Origin: DYQY01 sp964643725 | Lineage (GTDB): Bacteria; Margulisbacteria; Riflemargulisbacteria; GWF2-35-9; DYQY01 | Direction of reading: 5' to 3' | NCBI GenBank assembly: GCA_964643725.1 | Contig: CAZXTL010000001.1 | Span: forward strand, 1-64,000 | DNA: 64,000 nucleotides | Shown here: positions 1 to 8,194 of the stretch, piece after piece | Position numbering within the stretch: position 1 is the stretch's first letter | Layout: every line of letters starts with the position of its first letter | Translations under genes and position numbers: made by a program | Notes under the pieces: generated by a model | The model's database searches: none | The model's input: the letters and a program-made list of their open reading frames with translations, nothing else | What the model was told of the DNA's origin: nothing

Positions 1-50
1 ATGGTACTGCATGGGCAACTTTGTGGGAGAGTAGGACGTTGCCGGCAAGC
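1..50 (+). rRNA. rrf: 5S ribosomal RNA, 3' end (partial)
   Basis: The first ~48 bases match the conserved 3' half of bacterial 5S rRNA: GGTACTGCA, then GTGGGAGAGTAGG, then CGTTGCCGGC. The 5' part lies outside the window, so an rRNA operon ends here. The exact 3' end is uncertain by a few bases. Confidence 0.88.
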
Positions 51-237
51 ATTTTATACAATTTTAAATTTCATAATATTTATATTCAAAATCTTTAATA
101 AGTTATAGCTATGTCTTTAATTTAGACGTTTTGGCTAGTGAAGCTTTAATTATTCATATCAATGTAGTAATTTACATACCAATAGAGATATTTTTGAATG
201 TTAATTTATAATTGAGATGGTTTTCTGAGCCAATAAT

Positions 238-252
238 TGTTATTATCTTGGT
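238..252 (+). promoter_or_regulatory. Extended -10 promoter, leaderless start of the E2-like gene
   Basis: TG at 238-239, one base, then TATTAT at 241-246, followed by 6 nt and ATG at 253. No Shine-Dalgarno is present, so the transcript should begin at or next to the start codon. Confidence 0.55.
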
Positions 253-1110
253 ATGCAAAATATTAAAACTGGTAAAAGAATGTCAGGGATATCATATAGA
301 AAAATATCTATAGCTAGTTGGTCTCACCCTAAAGATCCGAGTATTTATTGTCAGCTCGAAGTTGAGACTTCAAACGCTATGAAGTATATAGATGAAATTA
401 ATAAAAAAAATGGTAATAAAGAAATAACACTCACCCATTTTGTAGTTAAAATATTAGGTGAATGCTTTTATAAATATAATGTATTAAATTTGGTTTTGAT
501 TAGAAATAAGTTGTTTCTTAGGAAAGAAACTAATGTTTTTGTTTCAACTTTATTGAGGACAAAAAAAGGAAAAGATCTTTCAGGTGTTTCTGTTAAAGAT
601 GTCCCTAATCTTAACTTAGATGAAATCGCTGATATTGTAGGCAAACAGGTTGAGATACTAAGAAAGTCTAAAGAAAGTGAGTTGGAAGGATTTCAGTCAA
701 TTGTTAAGTGGATACCATCCTTGCTTTTAGGGATAGTTTATAAAATCATTGATTTTTTTATTTATACCTTGAACTTATCTCCAAGATTATTTGGTCTGCC
801 CTCTGATCCTATAGGATCAGTAATAGTAACAAATATTGGGTCTTTAGGATTAGATAATGCTTTTGTACCATTGTCTCCATATACAAGATGTCCACTAATA
901 GTGGCAATAGGAAAGACAAAAAAGAAACCAGTAGTAGAAAATGATATAGTAGTGCCTAAGGATATAACTTCTATTAATTTCACCTTAGATCATCGTTATG
1001 CTGATGGTGCTGATGCAGGTTTATTCTTGCATTATTTCAAGAAAATATTCGAGAATCCCAAAAAATATTCTGGAGTTTTTTTTCGTGAAGACAAAGATAC
1101 GCGGGGTTAA
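253..1110 (+). CDS. Stand-alone 2-oxoacid dehydrogenase E2-type acyltransferase catalytic domain
   Basis: A 285-residue protein whose C-terminus carries the DHRYADG motif (residues 246-252). This is the active-site DHRxxDG signature of the E2/chloramphenicol acetyltransferase fold, with the catalytic His in place. The segment around residues 185-225 (DPIGSVIVTNIGSLGLD, then a short strand) also fits an E2 core. There is no lipoyl domain and no peripheral-subunit-binding domain, so it is unlikely to be a normal dehydrogenase component. It probably acylates an unknown acceptor. Residues ~152-175 are hydrophobic and could associate with membrane. The 3' end overlaps the next gene by 26 nt. Start chosen from the leaderless promoter pattern. 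Confidence 0.75.
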   Translation: MQNIKTGKRMSGISYRKISIASWSHPKDPSIYCQLEVETSNAMKYIDEINKKNGNKEITLTHFVVKILGECFYKYNVLNLVLIRNKLFLRKETNVFVSTLLRTKKGKDLSGVSVKDVPNLNLDEIADIVGKQVEILRKSKESELEGFQSIVKWIPSLLLGIVYKIIDFFIYTLNLSPRLFGLPSDPIGSVIVTNIGSLGLDNAFVPLSPYTRCPLIVAIGKTKKKPVVENDIVVPKDITSINFTLDHRYADGADAGLFLHYFKKIFENPKKYSGVFFREDKDTRG

Positions 1111-2176
1111 TCTCGGAGGTTGGTTAGTCCTTGAAAAATGGATAAAACCATCTTTGTTTGAAGGTTCTACTGCAGACGATGAGCTAAGTTTGTTATTAGA
1201 ACTTAAAGACACAGCAATTAACCGAATTAAATTTCATAGAGATAATTTTATAATAGAACAAGATATAGCATGGTTATCCTCTATAGGCATTAATGCTATT
1301 CGAATTCCTTACGGTCATTGGGTGTTTGGAGATGGCTATCCCTATCACGATAACTATAAAAACAAAAAGTATCCATATGTCGAAGGTTCATTAGAATATT
1401 TAGATAAAGCAGTAACTTGGGCTGAAAAGTACGGATTGGCTGTGGTGTTGGATCTACATGCTGCTCCAGGTTGCCAGAATGGTTTTGATAATGGAGGTAT
1501 GTTTAATACCTGCGATTGGCATAAGAGCATTGAATATGTGGACTTTACAGTGGATATATTGAGAAGGATTGCTCAAAGATATTCAAACAAAAAGCATATT
1601 TTAGCGATTTCCTTACTCAATGAGCCAAGATGGGATATCTCTACAGATTTCATGAATAAATTTAATATAAGGGCAATAAATGCCATTAGAAGCGTTTCTG
1701 AATTAGATATTATGTTCCATGATGGGTTCAGAAATCATAATGAATGGAAAGATGAGTTTTCTAATAACGAAAAACAAAAATTATTTTACGATGTACATCG
1801 TTATCAGTGTTTCGAAACAGGAGATATGCTTATGGATATTTATGGGCATATTAATAAGTCAGTAACTAAATTGAAGAAAGAAGCTGAAGACATTAAGCGG
1901 GAGTTAGGGATAAGAAGCATTGTTGGAGAATGGAGTTTAGGTCTTGATCCTAAGGTTGTGCCGGTTCTTTTTGAATTGAAAACAGAGAAACATGCATATT
2001 TAGGGCTTAATGATATGCAATCGGAAGCAGCCAGAAAAGCTTTTGGGTGCTCGCAGCTATTAGCCTATGAGTCTTTTGATGGCTGGTTTTTTTGGACATA
2101 CAGAACAGAAAGTCAACCTGAGTGGAGCTTTGAGGAATGTGTTAAGAGAGACTGGTTACCAAAAAGATTTAATTAG
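1085..2176 (+). CDS. Glycoside hydrolase family 5 (exo-1,3-beta-glucanase-like)
   Basis: About 363 residues from a GTG start at 1085, chosen because GGAG at 1072-1075 lies 9 nt upstream; the frame extends further 5' only inside the preceding gene. The N-terminal RGVNLGGWLVLEKWI block is typical of GH5 1,3-beta-glucanases. The acid/base Glu sits in LLNEPRW (~E180) and the nucleophile Glu in VGEWSLG (~E282); DVHRYQ provides the usual active-site His/Tyr. There is no signal peptide, so the enzyme should be cytoplasmic, acting on short beta-glucosides or intracellular glucan. It is translationally coupled to the E2-like gene. It converges on guaB with a 4-nt overlap of the 3' ends. Confidence 0.85.
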   Translation: MKTKIRGVNLGGWLVLEKWIKPSLFEGSTADDELSLLLELKDTAINRIKFHRDNFIIEQDIAWLSSIGINAIRIPYGHWVFGDGYPYHDNYKNKKYPYVEGSLEYLDKAVTWAEKYGLAVVLDLHAAPGCQNGFDNGGMFNTCDWHKSIEYVDFTVDILRRIAQRYSNKKHILAISLLNEPRWDISTDFMNKFNIRAINAIRSVSELDIMFHDGFRNHNEWKDEFSNNEKQKLFYDVHRYQCFETGDMLMDIYGHINKSVTKLKKEAEDIKRELGIRSIVGEWSLGLDPKVVPVLFELKTEKHAYLGLNDMQSEAARKAFGCSQLLAYESFDGWFFWTYRTESQPEWSFEECVKRDWLPKRFN

Positions 2177-3675
2177 GTATATTCTTTATCTTTTAGAATA
2201 ACGTCGTGGGCTCCGCCTTCTATTATGCTTGTTGCAGAAACAGGAGTGAGTCTTGCAGTTCTTTTAAGTTCTTCAATAGTTTTTGCACCACAACTACACA
2301 TAGTTGATTTAATTTTAGCGAGTGTGATATCTAAAGTATCTTTTAGTTTTCCAGCGTAAGGAACATAACTATCAACGCCTTCTTCAAACTTAAGATGACC
2401 ATTCTTTTCTCCAAGCTCATATCTTTCCCAGTTCTTAGCTCTATTAGAACCTTCACCCCAGTATTCTTTTACGTAATTCTTGCCTAGACGGATTGTTTTA
2501 TTTGGACTTTCGTCAAATCTGGCAAAGTATCTACCCATCATAATAAAGTCAGCTCCCATAGCTAGTGCTAAAACTGTATGGTAGTCATGTACTATTCCGC
2601 CATCAGAGCAGATAGGAATGTAGATTCCAGTTCTTTCAAAATATTCATCACGTGCTTTTGCTACTTCAATAATAGCGGTTGCTTGTCCTCGTCCTATGCC
2701 TTTTTGTTCTCTTGTAATACAGATGGAGCCCCCACCAATACCAACTTTAACAAAATCAGCTCCAGCTTCTGCTAGATATAGGAATCCTTCTCTGTCTACA
2801 ATATTTCCAGCTCCAACTTTTGCGCAGTCACCAAAATTAGACTTAATGTATTCAATGGTTTCTTTTTGCCAGACGGAATATCCATCAGAAGAATCAATAC
2901 ATAGAACATCTGCTCCTGCTTCAAGGAGGGCCGGAACCCTTTCTTTAAAATCTTTTGTGTTTATGCCTGCGCCAACAATTAATCTTTTTTCAGTATCAAG
3001 TAGTTCAAAGGGGTGTTCCTTATGTTCATCATAATCTTTTCTGAAAACGAGGTTACGGAGATATCCTTTATCGTTAACAATAGGAAGACAGTTTAGTTTG
3101 TGTTCCCAAAGCAGGTCGTTTGCTATATTAAGTGCGATTCCTTTTGTACCGAAAATTAATTTATTAATTGGAGTCATGAAATCAGCAACTTTTTTATCTA
3201 GGGAGTCTCTACTAATTCTGTAGTCTTTACTTGTTACTATTCCCATTAGTTTTCCAGTAGGAGAGCCGTCTTCTGTGACAGGCATTGTAGAGTGTCCAGT
3301 TTGTTTATTTAATTCAAGAACATCGGCTAACGAGTTATCAGGTTTTAAGTTGGTAGTGCTTATTACAAATCCAGCTTTGTATTTTTTTACTTTTTTGACC
3401 ATAGCTGCTTGAGAACTAATGTCTTGAGATTGATAAATAAAGGATAATCCACCACATCGGGAAAGTGCTATTGCCATCGAGTCGTTAGAAACAGATTGCA
3501 TGATAGCAGAAACAAATGGAATATTTAGCTTTAACTCTGGTTCTGTGCCTTTTTTGTAACGCACTAATGGAGTATGTAAATTTATCTTATCAGGAGTACA
3601 GTCTTTTGTGGTTAAATTTGGGACAAGGAGATATTCATTAAAGGTTCTGGAGACTTCTTCATAAATATAGGTCAT
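2173..3675 (-). CDS. guaB: IMP dehydrogenase
   Basis: 500 residues. It catalyses the NAD-dependent oxidation of IMP to XMP, the committed step of GMP synthesis, in the cytoplasm. The catalytic loop GGGSICITR (Cys ~319) and the phosphate-binding SDGGIVHDY and MGADFIMMGRYFA segments are present. Two CBS domains occupy roughly residues 105-220, inserted in the TIM barrel as expected. The C-terminal GGAHDVI is also conserved. Length is normal for the family. A Shine-Dalgarno AAGGAG lies ~8 nt before the ATG, with AT-rich -10 sequence above it. GMP reductase lacks the CBS insertion, so IMPDH is preferred. Confidence 0.95.
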   Translation of the reverse strand: MTYIYEEVSRTFNEYLLVPNLTTKDCTPDKINLHTPLVRYKKGTEPELKLNIPFVSAIMQSVSNDSMAIALSRCGGLSFIYQSQDISSQAAMVKKVKKYKAGFVISTTNLKPDNSLADVLELNKQTGHSTMPVTEDGSPTGKLMGIVTSKDYRISRDSLDKKVADFMTPINKLIFGTKGIALNIANDLLWEHKLNCLPIVNDKGYLRNLVFRKDYDEHKEHPFELLDTEKRLIVGAGINTKDFKERVPALLEAGADVLCIDSSDGYSVWQKETIEYIKSNFGDCAKVGAGNIVDREGFLYLAEAGADFVKVGIGGGSICITREQKGIGRGQATAIIEVAKARDEYFERTGIYIPICSDGGIVHDYHTVLALAMGADFIMMGRYFARFDESPNKTIRLGKNYVKEYWGEGSNRAKNWERYELGEKNGHLKFEEGVDSYVPYAGKLKDTLDITLAKIKSTMCSCGAKTIEELKRTARLTPVSATSIIEGGAHDVILKDKEYT

Positions 3676-3790
3676 AAGTTACTCCTTCTATCGTTGCTAT
3701 ATAATATATCACGAAGAAGCACAGCAATAAAGTAGAAGATAAGTATGTTACAATATATTTCGAAAGAGACGAATGTAAATGGAGAAAGAT

Positions 3791-4054
3791 ATGATTAAAA
3801 TTGAGAAGGTAAGTCTTGCTGAAGCCAGAGACAAAGGAATTTTAAAATGGGGCATTTGGGAGAAAGAGATAAGCGAATTCCCATGGAATTATGAAATAAC
3901 TGAAATGAGCTATATCTTAGAGGGTGAAACAGAAGTAACTCCTGATGGTGGAGACACCGTTCATATTAAGCCAGGCGATCTAGTTACTTTTAAAGCTGGG
4001 TTAAATTGTACTTGGAAAGTGAAGAAGCCTATAAGAAAGCATTATAGTTTTTAG
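3791..4054 (+). CDS. Small cupin-fold protein (DUF861/EutQ-like)
   Basis: 87 residues from ATG 3791, or 91 from ATG 3779. The later start is preferred because GGAGA at 3781-3785 gives a correctly spaced ribosome site. A single cupin domain is visible: YILEGETEVTPDGGD, then HIKPGDLVTFKAG, then CTWKVKKPIRKHY. This resembles the DUF861 cupin family, with a C-terminal W-x-V-x-xPIRKHY end. No catalytic assignment is possible. The stop is 4 nt inside the 3' end of the convergent MBL-fold gene. Confidence 0.8.
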   Translation: MIKIEKVSLAEARDKGILKWGIWEKEISEFPWNYEITEMSYILEGETEVTPDGGDTVHIKPGDLVTFKAGLNCTWKVKKPIRKHYSF

Positions 4055-4860
4055 ATAGAAAAACTTTCTCCGGTATATCCGTAAAATGCTTTATTTTTAA
4101 ATTTTGTTTTTATTTCGTGGAAAGCAAGAAGTCCAGTACAATGGTTGGTTACAATTTTATTTATTCCAATCTCTTCTATTTTTTGAATGATAGATTTCCT
4201 TCTTGATTCCCCAGAAGATCTTAGATGTAAACCGCCATATACTAAATTAATAGGAAGATCAAATATATCCTTTGCTGTTTGCAGGATGTTTGTAATTCCT
4301 CGGTGTGCACAACCAGTGATGATATTAATTTGATTGTTCTTAATAATTGCGATGAATAGCTCATCCTCAAAGGTATCGGTTTTGATTTCTCCGTTTTCCT
4401 CAATGTTCATGTTTTGAAAATTAGTAAGTTCTTGGTCATAAATTTTGGTGTTAGCAATAAGATGAATGTTTTTACTGATTTCAGTATTAGTTGTAACCTT
4501 TGTTGCTCTTTGTTTGATGGTTGTTTTAAAATGTTCCGGAATCCCGATATATTTATTAATATTAAGTTTGTTTTTTAATCCAGCTGGATGGATATAGATA
4601 TTAGCAGTAGTGTTTTTGTCAAAGAAAGCTTGTAATCCTCCAGTATGGTCGTAATGGCCATGGCTTATTACAAGGTCAGTTATTTCTTCAAGATTTAATT
4701 TAAGTGTTTTAGCGTTTTCCGCAAAAAGATTACTTTGTCCCACATCCATTAGAATCTTTTTTTCGTTAGATTCAATTAGAATACTTAAGCCATGTTCTCC
4801 ATATAAGGGAGAAGAGGGAGCATAATTATCAATAATAGTGGTTATTTGAATGTCACTCAT
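4051..4860 (-). CDS. MBL-fold metallo-hydrolase
   Basis: 269 residues with the dinuclear-metal motif SHGHYDHTGG (H67, H69, D71, H72). Further ligands are likely the His in ITGCAHRG and the C-terminal TNHCTG. The arrangement DVGQSN...SHGHYDHTGGL...GCAHRGI...GGLHL matches the family that includes archaeal dihydropterin ribofuranosylaminobenzene phosphate synthase-like proteins, but the substrate is unknown. There is no Shine-Dalgarno. TATTAT (plus-strand 4867-4872) lies 6 nt before the ATG, which predicts a leaderless mRNA divergent from the next gene. Confidence 0.85.
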   Translation of the reverse strand: MSDIQITTIIDNYAPSSPLYGEHGLSILIESNEKKILMDVGQSNLFAENAKTLKLNLEEITDLVISHGHYDHTGGLQAFFDKNTTANIYIHPAGLKNKLNINKYIGIPEHFKTTIKQRATKVTTNTEISKNIHLIANTKIYDQELTNFQNMNIEENGEIKTDTFEDELFIAIIKNNQINIITGCAHRGITNILQTAKDIFDLPINLVYGGLHLRSSGESRRKSIIQKIEEIGINKIVTNHCTGLLAFHEIKTKFKNKAFYGYTGESFSI

Positions 4861-4865
4861 TACGT

Positions 4866-4872
4866 TATAATA
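4866..4872. promoter_or_regulatory. Shared bidirectional -10 element between two leaderless genes
   Basis: The seven bases TATAATA read as TATAAT (4866-4871) on the plus strand, 7 nt before ATG 4879. On the minus strand they read as TATTAT (4872-4867), 6 nt before the ATG at 4860. No good -35 is seen at 17 bp on either side. Confidence 0.5.
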
Positions 4873-4878
4873 TCATTT

Positions 4879-5361
4879 ATGGAAATGAAAAGAGAGCTAG
4901 ATTTGTCTAATTTAAAGATTTCAGTGGATTGTTCTAAGTGCGAGCAATGCTGTAAGTTTAATTTTAATATTGGTGAGAAATTTGCTTATGAAGAATTGCC
5001 ATTAAGTGGTTTTCCAAGAGAGTTGTGTGATGTCATATTAGATAAGGTTGGGGAGGAATATGTTATTCCAGAGAACTGCCAACATTACGATGGGAAATGT
5101 GCAATATTCGGTAAAGAAGAACGACCAATATTTTGTAATTTATTTCCAGTAATGATAGCAATGAACAGTAGAGGAAGAGTCAACGTATATGTAGATAAGA
5201 ATTGTCCTGAGTGGAATAATGTTCAGAATAAGTTTAACAAGCAGGATTTTTCAAATGATTTTTTCCAAAATGTAATTGAAGCGATTGAGAATAAGGTGTT
5301 GCCATTAGTGTTTAAAAAAGATTATGAGGAGCTAGGATATAAGCTTAAGAAGCTCATCTGA
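4879..5361 (+). CDS. YkgJ-type cysteine-cluster protein
   Basis: About 160 residues. A CxxCxxCC cluster near the N-terminus (C18, C21, C24, C25), followed by a second group (NCQHYDGKCAIF, then FCNLFP), is the pattern of the YkgJ/UPF0153 family. These are presumed zinc or Fe-S binding proteins of unknown biochemical role. The frame is open 11 codons further upstream. ATG 4879 is preferred because the -10 box ends 7 nt before it and the upstream stretch lies inside the divergent gene's coding region and promoter. Confidence 0.82.
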   Translation: MEMKRELDLSNLKISVDCSKCEQCCKFNFNIGEKFAYEELPLSGFPRELCDVILDKVGEEYVIPENCQHYDGKCAIFGKEERPIFCNLFPVMIAMNSRGRVNVYVDKNCPEWNNVQNKFNKQDFSNDFFQNVIEAIENKVLPLVFKKDYEELGYKLKKLI

Positions 5362-5405
5362 TTTGTTGTCTAAATGTAACTGGCTATAGCTTTCTGGTTT
5401 TTTAA

Positions 5406-5488
5406 ATGTCATCCCGACCAATTCAGTCGAAGACTGAAGCGCGGAGGGATCTCTCGACTACGCATAAATGCTCCGCTCGAGATGACAT
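5406..5488. repeat. Palindromic GTCATC...GATGAC intergenic element
   Basis: About 83 bp bounded by ATGTCATC and its reverse complement GATGACAT. An inner hairpin TTCAGTC/GACTGAA is visible. It belongs to the same general class as the elements at 16934, 18775, 34626 and 50534. Confidence 0.6.
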
Positions 5489-5523
5489 GATTCAAAAATT
5501 ACCGGATACTATTGGTAGAAGTG

Positions 5524-5552
5524 TTGGTTAATTCTTAGTTTATAGATATACT
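5524..5552 (+). promoter_or_regulatory. Sigma70-type promoter of the C11 peptidase gene
   Basis: -35 TTGGTT (5524-5529), 17 bp, -10 TATACT (5547-5552), then 7 nt to ATG 5560. Leaderless. Confidence 0.65.
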
Positions 5553-5559
5553 AAAATCA

Positions 5560-6756
5560 ATGTCTAAAATACTTAAGATTTTTTTTCTTATTGTTCTTTT
5601 ACTTCTAATAGTATTTTCAATAAAATTTATAGTTTCAAAAAAAGTTAACACTTGGACTTTGGCTTTTTATTTTGCCGGAGATAATAGTTTAGAAAATGAA
5701 ATGGTAAAAGACCTAAAAAATATTGCTAAGTATTATAAGAATTATAAAGATGTTAATGTTGTCGTATTTTTTGACCGTAATAATGATATGAGTAGAGATA
5801 ATTTTTTCACAACTTGGATGGGGGCAAGGGTTTTTCATGTTAATAAGCCGTACAAAGAACTTTTAAGAGAATCTTTTGTTGTTCCATTTTTAGATAGTCC
5901 ATGGGGGACAGAGGTTATGAGTACAACTTCTGATACCGTGAATCAATTCTTTAGTTTTGTAAAAGATAACTTTAGGTCAGAACGTTATGCATTTTTTATA
6001 ACAGGACATGGGAATGGTTGGTTTTATGGAGAAGAGAGGTTTATGGATAAAAAACATCCTTTTTCTAAGGAATACTCTTTGGATATGAATTCAATAAGTA
6101 TTAAAAAAGGTCTAATAAATAATTATGCTGATTTGTTGGTTTTGGATATTTGTTTGATGGGTGATCTTGAAACAGTTAATCTGCTTAGTGATTCTGCTAG
6201 GTGTTTAGTTGTGAATCAAACAACCATTCCTGCTGAAGGACTTGATTATGATGATATCATGAAAAGGTTTACTGAAAACCAGAATATGTCTGCTAGGAAA
6301 CTTGCTTATGAGGTTGTTGAAAGTTATAGTCAAACGTATAAGGATAGTTCTTTTCATTTTGCTACAACAGCTATTGAGTTTAATAAAAGATACTTTGATT
6401 TTATGAAAGAGTTTACCGAGAAGGTTTCTTCTAAAGAGAATCAAGATATGGTTAGAGGTATTGCCGAAAGGTCTACTAGGGTAAATGCTTGGACAGAGGT
6501 ATCTCCAGAGATGATAGACATGGGATTGTTGCGAGAAGAATTAGGTTTAGGGAAATATTTTGAGAAGGCTCCTAAGGGATTTGTTATTAATCAATTTTCT
6601 AAAAATACTTCGTTGACTGGGCTATCGGTTTTTTATCCTAAGATAAATAATAAGCAGATGATTGAGGATTACGATAAGCTCAATGCCTTGCCTTTTTGGA
6701 ATGAACTAATAAAAAAGGGCAGTACTGAGACTACCCCTTTTTTCTTAAACTATTAG
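5560..6756 (+). CDS. Clostripain-family (C11) cysteine peptidase, membrane anchored
   Basis: 398 residues. One N-terminal membrane segment (residues ~5-25) acts as signal anchor, so the catalytic part should face the periplasm or outside. The domain opens with WTLAFYFAGDNSLE, the family's hallmark N-terminal block. The catalytic His is in TGHGNGW (~150) and the catalytic Cys in DICLMG (~198), as in clostripain-like caspase-fold peptidases, which cleave after basic residues. The substrate is unknown. The gene is leaderless from a good promoter and ends in a hairpin that also serves the convergent lipoprotein gene. Confidence 0.87.
   Translation: MSKILKIFFLIVLLLLIVFSIKFIVSKKVNTWTLAFYFAGDNSLENEMVKDLKNIAKYYKNYKDVNVVVFFDRNNDMSRDNFFTTWMGARVFHVNKPYKELLRESFVVPFLDSPWGTEVMSTTSDTVNQFFSFVKDNFRSERYAFFITGHGNGWFYGEERFMDKKHPFSKEYSLDMNSISIKKGLINNYADLLVLDICLMGDLETVNLLSDSARCLVVNQTTIPAEGLDYDDIMKRFTENQNMSARKLAYEVVESYSQTYKDSSFHFATTAIEFNKRYFDFMKEFTEKVSSKENQDMVRGIAERSTRVNAWTEVSPEMIDMGLLREELGLGKYFEKAPKGFVINQFSKNTSLTGLSVFYPKINNKQMIEDYDKLNALPFWNELIKKGSTETTPFFLNY
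6711..6743. terminator. Bidirectional terminator between C11 peptidase and lipoprotein genes
   Basis: AAAAAAGGG at 6711-6719 pairs with CCCCTTTTTT at 6734-6743. It gives an A/T-flanked hairpin readable in both directions and overlaps the last codons of the peptidase gene. Confidence 0.7.
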
Positions 6757-6762
6757 AATACT

Positions 6763-8067
6763 TTAGTTCAATATAAGTGTTACATTCGCAGAGGTTGCAG
6801 GATAATAGTTGGTCCAACCAAGACAGTCAGGATTACCCATTGTAATATATTTTCTTGCGTCTTCTGATTCAATAGTTAAATCGCTTGATACTAATTTAGG
6901 CCAGCCACGAGACCTCTGCATAAGTCCTTTAGGTTCTTGTTCATTATCAAGGATAGCCAGATCTGATGTAAAAATAGCCTTTAATGCAATCAATTCCTCA
7001 TATGTCATTTTCCCTGTCACCGTAAGCATTCCATCCTTAAAAGTATAATTTGTGTGGGCTGTAAGAAACGCATTTAATGATTTTTCGATATAGGGGTTAT
7101 TGAGTTGTGCAGTGGTCTCGCCACCAGCTGGAGTAGCTCCTGAATATATTTCACTTCGGCTCAGTATTACATAGTAACCATTTGTGCTGCTGAGATTGCT
7201 TGCGTCATTACTATATGTTGCACTGTCTGCTTCGGAAGTAGCTCGTATTGCATATTTGCTGTTATCATTGGCTACACTTCCTCCACCCATTACTGCTCCA
7301 CCTTCACATGCATTTGTTTTCAAAGAAAATTTACTAGTTTTGTTGAGATAGTCACCTTCGAATTGCATGTAGCATCTGAAGTTTGGAGGACTATCAGTGT
7401 GTTGAGAACCTGGATTCGGCAGAGGGTTATTAAAGGCAAAAGCTTCTTTATAGCTGATAGTTTTATTGGTATCGTCAATTATTGCGTAAGCAATGGATTT
7501 GCTGTCTTCATTCAGATTATTATTTTGATATACTATGGTTTGAATATTATTTGTAATTCCATAATATAGCTCTATCTCACATTGTTTGATTCCTGCATTG
7601 TAAACATCAAGCGTAACTTTCTTAGGAATGTCAGTGTAAGGGATTGAGCTTCCGCCAATAGGATTTGGAAGAGAAACTGATCCTAAGAAGTCTGAGTATT
7701 TGCCATGTAAGTCAAATCCCATAACAGAAGTATTTATGTTTCCACTGCTATCAACTGACTCAAGGGCTTCACTTATAGCACTGAGCATAGTGTCAAGATT
7801 AGTTGCACCAGAGAAAATACACTCGACACCACTACTTAAGTTAAAAACCTCTTTTAATATGCCGTAGTCGGCGGTGATGCTCCACCCTTCCCATTCATTA
7901 AGACCAGCAGCACCAGAAGTATTTGGAGCACACTCTTTCATTTTTTCTCCTACAGAGTTAAACAAGGATGTCCCGCTATTATCACTGGTGTTATTAATTA
8001 CTTGACCACAACCATTGATTAACAGTCCTCCTATTACAAATAATACTAATAAACTTAACTTTTTCAT
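6763..8067 (-). CDS. Putative lipoprotein of unknown function
   Basis: 434 residues beginning with a lipoprotein signal peptide; the lipobox LINGC puts the acylated Cys at residue 20. The mature part is Ser/Asn/Thr-rich, has no recognisable domain, and is probably beta-rich. A few dispersed Cys residues (CIFSG, KQCEIEL, RCYMQFE, NACEGG, DCLGW) could form disulfides. AGGGGGT before the ATG is a strong ribosome site. It lies alone, convergent with the C11 peptidase. Whether it is a substrate or inhibitor of that peptidase cannot be told. Confidence 0.75.
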   Translation of the reverse strand: MKKLSLLVLFVIGGLLINGCGQVINNTSDNSGTSLFNSVGEKMKECAPNTSGAAGLNEWEGWSITADYGILKEVFNLSSGVECIFSGATNLDTMLSAISEALESVDSSGNINTSVMGFDLHGKYSDFLGSVSLPNPIGGSSIPYTDIPKKVTLDVYNAGIKQCEIELYYGITNNIQTIVYQNNNLNEDSKSIAYAIIDDTNKTISYKEAFAFNNPLPNPGSQHTDSPPNFRCYMQFEGDYLNKTSKFSLKTNACEGGAVMGGGSVANDNSKYAIRATSEADSATYSNDASNLSSTNGYYVILSRSEIYSGATPAGGETTAQLNNPYIEKSLNAFLTAHTNYTFKDGMLTVTGKMTYEELIALKAIFTSDLAILDNEQEPKGLMQRSRGWPKLVSSDLTIESEDARKYITMGNPDCLGWTNYYPATSANVTLILN

Positions 8068-8159
8068 TTTTTACCCCCTATTTTATTTTTCAATTGTTGA
8101 ATGCCTAGGATAAATATTGACAAAACATTCAAATTTTATGGTTTATTTATTATTGTAAG

Positions 8160-8188
8160 TTGATGAACGTTAAGGAAAAGCCTATAAT
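8160..8188 (+). promoter_or_regulatory. Sigma70-type promoter of folD
   Basis: -35 TTGATG (8160-8165), exactly 17 bp, -10 TATAAT (8183-8188), then 6 nt to ATG 8195. A leaderless transcript is predicted. Confidence 0.7.
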
Positions 8189-8194
8189 AAATTT

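Noticed and set aside
998..1084. Longer start for the GH5 gene
   Set aside because: It lies entirely within the E2-like coding region. GTG 1085 has a well-spaced GGAG and the GH5 family N-terminus follows at once.
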